From Micractinium sp. NFX-FRZ (lineage: Eukaryota > Chlorophyta > Trebouxiophyceae > Chlorellales > Chlorellaceae), in the NCBI GenBank assembly GCA_029339195.1, contig JAPTJF010000130.1:62001-126000 (forward strand): DNA of 64,000 bases. Reading direction: 5' to 3'. Below the pieces are notes generated by a model that saw nothing but the letters and a program-made list of their open reading frames with translations, made no database searches and had not been told where the DNA came from. The position numbers and the translations under genes were made by a program. Shown one piece after another: positions 44,001 through 55,039 of the stretch; the first letter of the stretch is position 1, and each line of letters starts with the position of its first letter.

Positions 44001-47000
44001 GTGCGGGTTTGACCGAGCAGGCAGCTGTCAGCGCCAGGGAGCCTGGGCCTCGGCAGGAGCTGCTGCGCTTTCTTCTGCTGGCTCAGCCCGGTTGGTCTGC
44101 CCCGCAGAGGCCTGCACAGCTGTGCTCGCACGTGTGACGGCACAGGAAAGGCAGAGGAGAGCCAGGTGTTGACCGGTTGTTTTACCGCTCGCTTGCTCGC
44201 CAGCCTGGCCCCTCACCCGCCTGCTCGCTGCCCACCTGCCCGCCTGCAGTGGGTGCTGCCCGAGGCCCAGCGAGACAAGAATGTGCACGTGGCGCAGCCG
44301 GCGGCGCAGCCCAGCTCGGAGCAGCAGCAGGCTGGCGGCAAGGAGAAGGAGGGCGGGCGCAAGCAGGGCGGCGCCGCAGCGGCAGCCAAGGACGGCGATG
44401 CGCCGCAGGAGAAGGAGGCTCAGAAGGAGGCAGAGGCAGGCAAGGAGGAGCCTGCGGCGGCAGCAGAGGCGCCAGCGGCAGCAGCGGCGGAGCAGCCGGC
44501 GGCGGCGCAGCCAGAGGCGCCTGCGCGGCAGGAGGCGGCGGAGCCTGCGGCGGCCGTCGCAGTGGAGCCCCCTCCCCCTCCCCCCTCCACGGGTGTGAAG
44601 AAGATTGCGGAGGACGAGGAGATGAATGAGGACGACATGTTCCAGCTGGACGAGGTGAGCTGGCGCTGAGCTGGCGGGGTGTGAGCTGGCGGGGGCGGCA
44701 GGCGGGTCCCTTCGGAGCAGCAGGGCAGTGCGTCGCGCGCTGAGCGGCCACATGGCTGCCTGCCTGCCTGCCTGGCCCTTGCCCCACCAGGCTCGTGCTC
44801 CTTGCCGCCCTCTCACCGGCATGCATTGTGTTGTTTGATTGCCCGCCCGTAGGAGCACGACGTGAAGGAGGCTGAGGTGGCTGCCCTGAGGAAGGGTGCC
44901 ACTGTGCGGGGCAAGGGCAAGGAGTCGCTGAGCAACGATGACCTGGCGCGGCTCATCGTGGTCAAGCCGGTGAGTGCCTGAAGGATGGCTTTGGCTTACA
45001 GGCTTGTGGTTGAGCGATGCTGCAAGGTGGTGATATGACCCAGCATTGCTCATGTGGGGAGCCGGCAGCATTGGCTGCTGCTGCTCCTGTCTTGTGTGTA
45101 TTGTTGAGGATGGTTGGCTGGATGCTGGGTGCCGCCCTGGCAGTCGTTTGCTCACCGCCCCCTGCTGCCCTGCCCCGTCGCTGGGCCGCCGCTGCAGAGC
45201 ATGAAGAGCCCCCAGAAGCCCAAGCTGGGCGAGGGCGACGACATGGCCGCTGTGATCAACGACGGGCTGGAGCTGTATGCACGCGAGCTGCAGCAGGTGG
45301 GTAGCTGAGCTGGTTCAATGACGGTTGAATGGACCATTGGACCATGCTTGCCTTGTTGGCTGTATGCGCGGTGTGTGTGCAGAGGAGCTGCGGAAGGTTG
45401 TGAGGCGGGTGGAGGTGGAGGCTGGCCTGGGCCCTGTTTGGGCTGCCCGGGGCTGGGAAGTGGCGAGGCAGGCCTCCTGATTCAGCTCGGCCCATGCTGG
45501 GAGGCAGCACTGCTGGCAAGCAGCACCCAATGTGCACACATCTGAGCACCCTGCATGCAGCCGCGAGAAGCGCACAAACAATTGCCTAGCATCCACCCAC
45601 CCACCCCACCTGCCTCTGGCCCCAAACGCCACCCCACCTCGCCCCTCCTCCGCGCCCCCCCATCCCAACCCTCCGCAGCTGAACACGTCCCGCCGCGCCT
45701 CGCAGCCGGTGGCCGCCGGCTCTGCTGGTTCACACGTGGGCAGCCTCCCCGTGGGTTCATTCAACGCCGCCCGCCCGCCGCGCGCCCCCGGCGGCGGCAA
45801 AAAGTCCAACTTCTACCCCTCCTCCCTGCCCAAGGGCGGGCACCACTCGCGGTCGCGGCCCTTTGGCCAGTCGCCGCCCTCGGTGTCTGTCGGTGAGTGC
45901 CGGTGGGGCAGGCAGGCTGGGCAGGCTGGGGTGGGCAGGCAAGCGAAGTGCTCACCCTGCCAGCCAGCTGGGGATGGGAGGATCACCTAGCATACGCTGC
46001 GCAGCTGGCGGCGGGGCGGTGCGTGCAGCTGCTGCTGAATGTGTGCAGCACAACAGCGTGCACGGACCGGTGCGAGGCTGCGGCCTGGGCGAGTTCAACC
46101 CAAATCTGGGTATCCCACCTCAACCCTGGGTGTCCACCGTCCCCCCTCTGCTCCCTCCCTCCCTGCCTGCCCGCAGGCTGGCTGCTGGGCAGCAGCCCCG
46201 GCGCCGACAACAGCAGCGGCCTGCTGGGCTCCTCGCCAGGCAGCCGCCGTGCCTCCCCGCGCATGGGCTCACTCCTGGGCAGGTGGGCAACTGCACATGC
46301 ACCCTTTCCATGTGTCCCCGTTTCCATGCACCCTTTCCATGCACAGTCGCGTGTTGAGCATGTGGGGCCGGCAGCCTGTGCCCTGCCCCGCCCCCTTTCT
46401 GCTGTGCTGCGCTTCTGCCCCACACCGCCGCCCCCTCCCTCCTTCTCTTCGTGGCGCTCCGGCTCCTAAGTGTTACCTTTGCCGCCCCTCATCCTCCCCT
46501 CCTCCCCCCTTCTGCTTGCTTCCTCCCCTCCGTCCTGCCTGCCCCCGCAGCTCCCTCCCCATCCCCAAGTTCCAGCACCCCTCCCACTCACTGCTGGAGG
46601 AGAATGGCTTCACGCAGATCAAGTATGAGAAGTTCTACGCGCGTTGCATCCAGGTACGTGGAGCGAGTGTGGGTGCGTGTCAATGCAGGGGCAGGCCAGA
46701 GCAATACTTTGCACCACGCCCGCTTGCAGCCCTGGTACATGCCTGCCCGCCCGCCTGCCTGCGTGTCCCCCTGGCTCCTCCTCTTTCCCAACCCACCCTG
46801 CCCCCTGCCCCTGCCCTTCACCTGAGCAGGAGCGCGCTGAGCGGGGCGCGGGGCAGAGCGAGGAGATGAACACCCTGTTCCGCTTCTGGTGCTACTTCCT
46901 TCGTGAGCACTTCAACCAGCAGATGTACGACGACTTCCGCAAGTGAGTGAGGCGGCGGCGGCGCTGAGCTGGCAGCGGTGCTGAGCTGGCGTGGGGCCCT

Positions 47001-48608
47001 GCCTCGTGAGCTGCTGTAGGGGGGGGGATGTAGGAGTGTCAAGACTGCTCGGCACACATTCGCCCTCAGCCTCTCTCATCCTCCCTTCCACCCCCTCACC
47101 GCCTCGCCTCTGTTCCTTGCCCTACCTCTTGCCACAGGTTTGCGCTGGAGGATGCCGCGGGCGACTACCAGTACGGCATGGAGTGCCTGTTCCGCTTCTA
47201 CTCGTACGGCCTGGAGCGCGCGTGGAGCGAGCAGCTGTACCGCGACTTTGAGGAGCTGACGCTCAAGGTGGGGCGGGGGTGGGGCTGTGCTCTTCATGCA
47301 CCCTGCGGGTGGGGTGCAACAGGTTCAGGATGTCTGTGTTGTTGAGAGGTGCGCATTATGTCTGTGTCTGCCACTCGATCCGTGACCCCTCCCAACCCCG
47401 CGATTAACCTGCACTTCCGCCGCCCCTCCACCCCACCCCACCCCGCTCGGCCCCGCAGGACTTTGAGGGCGGCAGCCTGTACGGCCTGGAGAAGCTGTGG
47501 GCGTTCCACCACTACACCGGCTTCCCCAGGGACCAGCCCAACCTGGAGGTGCAGGAGAAGGTGGGGTTGCCGCCCGCTGGCAGCCGGCCCTTGTCGAGTG
47601 CACACACCATGCCCCACGCCGCCTGCCTGCATGCCGCCACCTGCACAACTGCGGACCGCTGATGCTACATTCCATGCTAATTCCGAGGCCCCCCGTCGCG
47701 GGGGCGCTGCGGAAAGCTTTTTTCTCACCAAGATCTGTTCTGAGGTCCCTGCCGCCGCTGCCGCCCCGCATTGCATTGCACGCCTGCACCACGCTGCACC
47801 GCGCCGTGCCGCCTGCACCCCTTCCTGGCCCCTTCCTGAGGCCCCATCCCGTGCCCTCATCCCCGCTGCTTCCTTCCCGCCTCCCGCCCCCTCCCCTGCT
47901 GCCTCCAAAACGCCCCCCCTGTCTTGCCCCTCCCTGCCTCTCATTGCCCTCGCTCCCTTGCCCCCTCCCCTCCCTTCCCGCTCCTTGCAGCTCAAGAAGC
48001 TGCTGGCCGAGGACTTCAAGAGCCTGGACGACTTCAAGGCAAAGGCGCACCAGGTGAGTCAACTCAAAGTTCAATCAATTTCGAAGGTTGATCAGTGTGT
48101 GAATTCCAGTTGGGCCACTGCTGAGAGTCCACAGCAGGAGCTGTTTCTCAAGCCAGCGGGAATTTGTGGGCACCCGGTCAGCGCCCAGGCTGGCCTGGCC
48201 TAGCAAGTGGGCCGCGTGCTGTGCGCTGTGTCCTATCAAATCCACCGCCTGTCGACAGCAGGCTCCCACCAACCAACCCACCAACCTGCCATCCCGCGCC
48301 GCCCCCACCCTCCCCACCCACCCGCCCGCCTGCAGTACAAGCCCCACAACCAGACGCAGCACAGCGACAAGCCGCCGCACAAGCCCCCACACCCCAAGCC
48401 GGCGAAGCAGCACGGGCACGGGCACGGCAGCGGCAGCGTCGGCAAGGCAAATGGAGGGGTGGCTCACAAGCCAGGCGGCGGCAAGGCGGCGGCGGCAGCG
48501 GCAGCGGGGCAGCCCGCGGTTCACGTGCAGACGGATGCGGCGGCGGCGGCCGGCAACGGCGCCCCGCCGGCGGCAGCCTCTGAGCCGGTGGCAGCTGCCT
48601 CCAGCTAA
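41089..48608 (+). CDS. LARP1: La-related protein 1 (LARP1)
   Basis: LARP1 binds mRNAs, notably 5'TOP mRNAs of ribosomal proteins, and controls their translation and stability downstream of TOR. Seventeen exons (first 41089-41217, longest 42220-43173, last 48336-48608) join in phase to 1,121 residues. The N-terminal 450 residues are Ala/Lys/Pro-rich with RGG-type stretches (ERRGRGGRG, GGRGGRGSGYRG). The La motif lies at about residues 463-545: LQEAVRSQIDYYFSVGNLVR, DVFLRSKMNNEGWIPLHVIG, AFNRVRMLTPDPMVVVSAM. A low-complexity linker (residues about 560-680) leads to an acidic patch DEEMNEDDMFQLDEEHDVKE. The DM15 repeats cover about 865-1010: HPSHSLLEENGFTQIKYEKF, NTLFRFWCYFLREHFNQQMY, YGMECLFRFYSYGLERAWSE, LYGLEKLWAFHHYTGF. 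The C-terminus is His/Lys-rich. The combination of La motif and DM15 separates it from LARP4, LARP6 and LARP7. Confidence 0.95.
42001..42074. repeat. GCT/CTG-rich repeat in LARP1 intron
   Basis: An interrupted GCT array in the third intron, starting about 20 nt past the donor. Confidence 0.88.
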
Positions 48609-48800
48609 CCCCTGGCGCCTGCCAGTCGGGCGGGTAGTGAGGACCGCCTCTTGTGGGCTTGCCCTCGCACGCCCTTGCCGCACCCTTCCCCACCTGACCG
48701 CTTGAGAGAGGGCACCGCTTGAGAGGAGGGCGCGGGCGCGGGTTGGAGCGTGCGAGCCGCGGCTTGATACCTCGCATTCATCTCGCCCGCCGTCCACACG

Positions 48801-50947
48801 ATGCATGTGCGCAGGGCGGCGCGGCCCCTGCTGCCCGCCCCACGCCGCCCCCGCGCCGTCCCCCAGGCAATTGTACACTCTGGCGTGCCCGGCTGGCGGG
48901 GGACACCTGCCCTGCGCCGCACTGCCACCCCCTCTCAACACCTCTCCCTCCCCCTTCCCCCAACGCGTCGCGACGATACTCTTCTTGCGCAAGTCCTTCC
49001 ACACTCCCGCACCCCACGTTTTGTGTGCCCCATGTGCCTCTGTCCGCTGTGAGTGCATTGCTCTCCCGCCCCCACCAACCACCCTTTTGGTCCCGCCCGC
49101 CTGCCCCACGGGTGGGCAGGGGCCGGCTGGGCGCGAGCTCATGTCCCCCGCCTGGCCGTGCATACTGCTCATTCCCCTACCCCCTCCCTCCCCACGGCAC
49201 CTCGCTCGATTGCCTCCCATCCTCTCCCCTGTTTTGTTTTGACGGCAGCATGGCTCGCCTCCTCCCCCACGCCCTGAAAGGCAGACGCTCGCTACCCCGT
49301 TGGTTGCATTTTATTCTTTCCCCTTTGCTGCGCCCCGCTGGGGGGCCGGGCTTGCTGTGGCTCGGGTGCGCCGGCATGACTTGTGCCCCGCTCTCCGGGC
49401 CGCCGCCTGCCCCGCCCCGCCGCCCGCCTGCCCCCTGCAGCGCCGTCCCTTGCTCCCTTTTGCTCGCTCCATGCTATTCCAAAGCGCAGTGGCCGCAGCA
49501 GCCGCTCCTCCTAACCCATCCCTCCGTCCGTCCGTGTAGAGTGCCGCCCCGCGTCAAAACTGTGGAACACTCGTGTGGATTCCCTGCATTCCATCCCTCG
49601 ATAGGTGCACAGCAACACCCACCCCCTTCCCCCAACCTCAACTGCATGCTCCTCTCCCCCCAAGGTGCCCCAACCCCACCTTTTCTGCACACTCCTCCCC
49701 CGTTTTGCCATGCCCCCCTGCGCTGCCACTGCACCAAAAAAAACACGCATTGCTTTGCTCACCCCTACAGTCTTTTCCTTTGTTCATTTTCTGCTTGTTT
49801 GTTACTTACCGTCTTGCACAGAGTGCTTGAACAGAGGACAGCAAAGTTGGCTGTGGCTGATGGGGCAAAGGTAAGGGCAGTGCCATTGGGAGGGGGCAGA
49901 TGCCACTGTTGGGGCACCTTGGCTGGCTCAGCTCAGCTTGCCCAGGCTGCCTCTTGGAACTCCTGTGAGGGTGGTCCCGCCGGCGGCCGCCACCTGCCAG
50001 CTGGCCATAGGCCAGGGTTTGCCCATCATCCGACTTGCCCTCGGACATACATGGCGACTGCAAGCTGGCTTTTACGCACTGGAGGTGGCCAGCCCATGCG
50101 GGGCGTGCGTTGGCTACGCGGCTCTTCTCCGTCAGCGTGCATGTTTCCGCGCAGCAAGCCTCCCCAGGTTGTGGATCAGCGTCACACATCATTGTGCACG
50201 GGTCCCCTCGTCTGGCACTGGCCCGGCAGTCTCGGCAACTCGCAACCCGTCCTTTCGGGTCAATATGACACAGCCCGCCACTTCCCTTAGCGGCATCAGG
50301 CCCGCACACGACACCTGGCCATTGCAGGGCCTCGGCGGCGTGACCGGAACAGGAGAGAGTGAGTGCCGGCCTGGCCTTCTGCCGGCCCCGCCCCGCCCCG
50401 CCACCACCCCCTCAGTGCGTGATAGCTGCGACATGCCTCACCTGTCCCAGCTCCCCCCAATACCCTACTTTTACTGCAGGCCACCCCTACGCAGGCAGCT
50501 ACTGCTCATCTGGCTCCATGGGCTGCCAGCCGCTGGGCTGCTGGGAGCTGCGCACCGTGCCGCCCGCCAGCCCCTCCTTCTTTGCTGGGCTGGGCGGCAT
50601 GCTGCCTGCCGACTGCTTAGAGCTGGCAGCTGACAGCAAGGGTGAGCAGAAGTACGGTGAAGAGGGATGGGAGGGACAGAACGGGTGAGGGGGGGCGGGA
50701 GGAGCGCGCTCCGCATTGCACGCTGTGGTCGAGTCCGCCTGCCAAAGTCTCTCCACCCCTGTCTGTTCACCCGCCCCTTCCCTCCTTCCCGTCTGCCCCT
50801 CCCAACCTCCGACCCTGAGCAGGCCGACCAGAAGACCCCTCCCCCAAGAGCGTGGTGGGCTTTGACTTTGAAGCGGAGGTGGCAGAAGAGCAGGCAATCA
50901 GCAGCGACCAGAAGCACTGGCTGGCCGGCTGCCCGGCCACCGACTGA
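48801..50947 (+). CDS. Small protein of unknown function (tentative model)
   Basis: Five exons fit in phase: 48801-49048, 49822-49870, 50328-50358, 50480-50641, 50823-50947, total 204 residues. The last four are the better supported part. They have good donors and acceptors, gene-like codons, and read VLEQRTAKLAVADGAK, GLGGVTGTGES, HPYAGSYCSSGSMGCQPLGC, WELRTVPPASPSFFAGLGGM, KSVVGFDFEAEVAEEQAISS, DQKHWLAGCPATD. The first exon is inferred because its donor phase matches. Its start, MHVRRAARPLLPAPRRPRAV, is Arg/Ala/Pro-rich like an organelle transit peptide, but it could be 5' untranslated sequence. I do not recognise a family. An alternative start is the ATG at 50265. It follows LARP1 by only about 190 bp on the same strand. 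Confidence 0.4.
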
Positions 50948-52416
50948 CACAGGGCAGGCTGCCCCGAGGTCGGTCTGCCTCACGGTCTGCGTTCCACCCC
51001 TGGGGGCATTTTGTGTGCTCCCCACTTTCACAACTCCCTGCACACCACAGTTTGTCGTTGTTATGTTGACTGGCAGCAGCCTGCCTCTGGCCGGGCAGGA
51101 GTAATTTGCAGCGCCCCTGCCCTGGGTCGAGGGCCCAGTCACACCTTCACCCCAGGGGAGCTCCAGACCTGAGCGGTCTCCCATTTCTTTCTGCGCGTTG
51201 CATGTTTGTTCCTTTGTCCGTCCTCTGCCTGTGTGCTCGCTACCCTAGCTCCAGCCCGCGCCTGCTGGTGCCAACAACGCTGCGCCTGTGCAGCGCACCC
51301 TTTCCGCCCAACCTCTTTCAGACCGCACAGTTTTGTCCTCTGCCTGCCACCCTCTGACCGTCGCACGGCGCCCCAGTGTTCAAGTTTTTGGGGTGCGGTG
51401 CTCCAGCTTTGTTTCATGAAACCCCCTATTCTGACCATCCGCAGGGTGAGCCCCGCTGCTGCGGTGCCAGCTCGGCCCCCTCGTGCTGTTTGATTGATAA
51501 GAGGGCCGCCGCACCCTCCCAGAGGCAGCACCCCACCTGCCCGCCACGCTCCCGTCTGCTTCTGACCCTCTCTGACCCTGACGCCCCAGCCCTGCCCTGC
51601 CATCTGACTGCGCGTTCATCTTTCAGCCCCAACATTGCCGCCCTTTTTTTGCGCGCCAGGGATCAGCCGCTGCTGCCAGCCGGCTCTTTTCAGCGCACGG
51701 CCCTTCTGCAGCACGCCCTGCCCATTGCCCTCCCGCTGCCCCGCCCTTCCCCCGCTCAGCTCCCTGGGTGTCGGCCCTGCTTCACCACTGCCTCCCGGCG
51801 TAACTGCCCGACACTGGTCTTCCATGTAACCACCGCGGCAACAGCAAGAGGGGGGCGGACAGTGCAACTGGCCTCAGGAGAGAGAGCGACGCAGATACAA
51901 TGGCATGTGGGAGCAGTGCCAAGGAGGGAGTCTTGTGGGCTGCGCAAGTGCGCCTGAGCTGTGCAACGGCTCTCACTGTGCAGTCGCTCATCAAGTGCAT
52001 GCACAGTGCTGGCATGCCTCACAAGGCTGTCCCACAGCCTGGCATGCCACCGCCAGAATCTGGGTGTGCCCCGCCCTCCCTCCTGGGGTTCAACTGGCAT
52101 GCCTCAACTCAACGTTTTACTTCAAAACTAAGTACAGGGCATTAACATCCCCCGAGCTTCCGGGAGCAGGCTTCTGGAGGCGGCACAGGGCGCCACGCCG
52201 GGGCCTGACATCTCTGAGAAGACGCACACACGGTGTAAAAGAAAGAAAGGAAGGCGCTGATCTGTACAGAAGCCATGCCATGCAGTGCATAGCCTCCACT
52301 TTAGCCCTCAATTCAACAGATACAATGCCAATGCTAGAGTTCAGAGCAGGCCTTGGCGCATAAGGAGGCGTTCAAAGTCGCCAGCACAGCGCTACCGTGC
52401 GGCGCTGCCCCGCTTC
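50948..52416. other. Convergent interval without gene
   Basis: This 1.5-kb stretch between a plus-strand and a minus-strand stop is C/T-rich at first (51,160-51,800) and more mixed later. A TGTAA at 51825-51829 could end the plus-strand transcript. No TTACA for the minus-strand gene is visible. No coding sequence is supported. Confidence 0.5.
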
Positions 52417-53920
52417 TCACCCCTGCGCGCCATCCGCTGCATCCGCAGCGGGTGCGCTCCCCGTGCCGGCCCCCTCTCCTGCCACCGGCGCTGCCCCCGG
52501 CTTGTTCATCTCAGCAGGGCTGAGCACCAGAGGGGGGACCCCCAGATCTTCCTCGCCACAGCCATACACCCACCGGCCGACGCCAGGGTCGGCCGGGCAG
52601 CGCTGGCACGTCCCCGCCTCCCCCGCCGCCTCATCCGGGTCTTTGCACCTGCACGGGGGCGGGGCGCAGGCTGTGAGTTTTGTTGCGGATAAGAAGATGC
52701 AACGCCAAGCAAAGAAAACCAACGCGAGCCAGCGCGCCTGGTAGCATGCAGGCGCTGCACCTTCTTGCTAGCTGAGCACGCACACGCAGCGGCAGCACCC
52801 ACGCATGCTGCCCCTGGCGTCAAGCCCCGCCCGCCGCCGCTGCGGCATTGTGTTGCCTGCTTACCACATGCCCGCCGGGCAGTTCAGCCACAGGTGGTAG
52901 CCCGTGGCCACGCAGCAGGGCTTCCCTTCTTCCCCGCAGTCGGGCGGGTTGGGGACGCAGGTGCCGTTCTCAGCCAGGTAGGCAGACAGGCGGGAGCCGT
53001 CCGCTCCCGGCGCCTCCCCCATGCAGTAGCTCCCTTGCTGCAGGCAGGCCGAGGGGCGGGCACCGCGGCACGGCGGGCTCGGTGCAAGCCACCAAGCACA
53101 GCTGCAGAGGCCAGCACAGGGGGTGCGCCCCGATGCGAGGCACCCTGGGGGCCAGGGGGGGCCACCCCATCATGCTGGAGCACAGCCTCACAATGGCCAA
53201 CGCCTCTCCCTCGTGAAACAGAGCCTCGACAGAACAGGTTGGTGAAGGGGGGCCGCCCACCTGGCAGATGGGAGGCGGGGCTGATGCATCCGACCATACC
53301 CTGTAGGGCGGGGGGCAGCAGGGCTGGCCGGGCTGGCCGCACTCCTCGGGATACCTGCGGGGGAGGGGCAGCATGTGGGAGGATCGTATGGGTTGCGGGG
53401 AGGTTCATGTGGGATTTGGGGGAGCTACTATGGGGGAGATGAGGCAGGCTGTGGGGAGGCAGCCTGCTTCCATGGGGCACACAGTGCTGTGCCTGCTGAG
53501 CAGCGGCCCAGAATGCGGGCCTGGTGGCCAGGACCAAGCCGCCGTCAGGGAGCGCTGGAGCGGCAGCGGCACAGGGGCGAGGCGGGCTGGCCAGCGGTGA
53601 CCACAGCAGGCCACCCTAGCAGCCTGCCACGCCTCACCTGGGCCACGGGCGGCACCTCTCCTCGTACACATAGGGTTTAGGGTTGGTGCAGGCCAGGCTG
53701 GGGTCCTCTGTGCAGTAGGGGCATCCGTAGGAGCGGTGGCCTGCGTCGTACGTGCCGGCGGGGCAGCAGAGACCGCCCTCCCGGCCGCAGTCCGGTGGGA
53801 TGGGGAGGCACGCGCCCGTGGCGTTGTAAGCACCGCCCACGGGCGTCCAACCCTCCTGAGGGCTGCGTTGCCGGAGCAGGAGCAGGGGTGGGAGAACGTG
53901 TTGGTAGGGATGCAGGGGTT

Positions 53921-53954
<34 letters not shown>

Positions 53955-54446
53955 GGGTAGAGGGCAGGCAGGCAGCCAAGTCCCAGAGGTAGGTGGGCAG
54001 GCGGGCAGGTACGTACCCCCGGCGGGTGCCCGGTCACCCCCCCCCGCACCTCTGATCCGGGTGCTGAATTTCGGTGATATTGCAGTACAGGTCTTGCGAG
54101 GTGCACACAGGACGGAAACCAGAGCCTGCAGCGCGGGGAAGGGCTGGCTGGCAAGGCCTTGGGAGTGAGAGATCCAGAGTCAGAGATCTGCCAGGAAGGC
54201 AGCCCTGACGGTACTGCCGGTGCGGCGCCGCTCAGGCTAGGTCACCTCTGCTTCTCAGACCTCCCTGACGCACTCACAGTCCTCGAGCTGCACCAGGCAG
54301 CATGCGCTGTTCAGCTGTCCGCAGCCCGTCACGTTGGCAACTGAAGTGACAGGGCAGGGCTGCTGGGCGCTGACGCCCGAGCCCAGGGCAGCAGCCAGGG
54401 AGAGCAGGAGAGCTGCCGTGCGCAGCATGAGGATGCACAGAGCCAT
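52417..54446 (-). CDS. Secreted cysteine-rich repeat protein
   Basis: About six exons give roughly 320 residues. The N-terminus (MALCILMLRTAALLLSLAAA, then LGSGVSAQQ) is a clear signal peptide with a probable cleavage near SAQ-Q, so the protein is secreted or vacuolar. The mature part contains four diverged units with a C-G spacer C-C core: GCGQLNSACC, PPDCGREGGLCCPAGTYDAG, PEECGQPGQPCCPPPYR, PPDCGEEGKPCCVATGYH, each followed by further Cys pairs. Cys content is high and even in number within units, suggesting disulfide-bonded knots. At least two N-glycosylation sequons are visible (NAT, NGT). The C-terminal 30 residues are a Gly/Ala-rich tail. I do not recognise a named family; the pattern is loosely granulin- or growth-factor-like. 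It shares its upstream region with the purine permease. The donor of the fourth exon is uncertain. Confidence 0.75.
53671..53684. repeat. Two telomere-type TTTAGGG units in an exon
   Basis: TAGGGTTTAGGGTT equals two plant-type telomere units. It lies inside a coding exon of the Cys-rich gene, where the minus strand encodes NPKPY. Confidence 0.8.
53921..53952. repeat. CAGG/GCAG tetranucleotide repeat in intron
   Basis: Eight uninterrupted CAGG units in an intron of the Cys-rich gene. Confidence 0.92.
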
Positions 54447-54790
54447 CCAGGAGAGAGGGAGCTTGCGGTTGGAGGGGGAAAGGAGCGCGTTGGAGGATTT
54501 ATCCAATCTGGCAGCACGAACCTTCAGGGCCGACGATGACGTGGCCAAAAAGCGCGCCCTCTGACGTGCAACGACAAGCGTCCTACCCAAGCGAGTCGCA
54601 CTAGGGCCTTGTAGCAGACCCCTCTCCTGATGAGTGCAGACTGCAGAAATTACACGAACCCTTGACGAAAGCGCTGCACTGGTGGGCGTGCTGCAGAATA
54701 CAGTCTCGGCAGCGTCGGCGGAGGACGGGGGCGGCAGGCGGCGTCGGCGGCGGCGGCGGCGACAGAGGACGGCGACCGCCAGCGTCGGTG

Positions 54791-54799
54791 TTAGGGTTT
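54791..54799. promoter_or_regulatory. Telo-box (AAACCCTAA)
   Basis: TTAGGGTTT on the plus strand, AAACCCTAA on the minus. This motif is common in promoters of plant growth-related genes. A role here is inference. Confidence 0.4.
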
Positions 54800-54902
54800 G
54801 CATGCATGATGAACGCATCATGGCTGGTTGCGCAAGGCCCGGGGGAAGTTGGCACCGGAAGTGCAGATGCCGTCCGGGATTTCTGGCTCCCCAACGCAGG
54901 CG

Positions 54903-54922
54903 CATCACGCCGGGGCGTGATG
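54903..54922. promoter_or_regulatory. Perfect 9-bp inverted repeat in divergent promoter
   Basis: CATCACGCC, a two-base spacer GG, then GGCGTGATG. The symmetric, compact shape suits a dimeric DNA-binding protein site about 120 bp upstream of the permease ATG. Confidence 0.45.
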
Positions 54923-55039
54923 TTTCTTCGCAACCAGTGGTTGTTTTGCAATGCTGTATTGACTGTCCGCTCGGCGGTCGCTTCCCTTCTTCTGTAACCC
55001 GGCGCAGCGGGCTTAAAAGCAGCAGCCGCCAAACCCAAG

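Larger units (their letters stand above)
54447..55039. promoter_or_regulatory. Divergent promoter, Cys-rich protein and permease
   Basis: The 593 bp between the two start codons must serve both genes. It contains a GGC-rich patch at 54710-54780, a telo-box, and a perfect 9-bp inverted repeat. No TATA box is evident. Confidence 0.55.
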
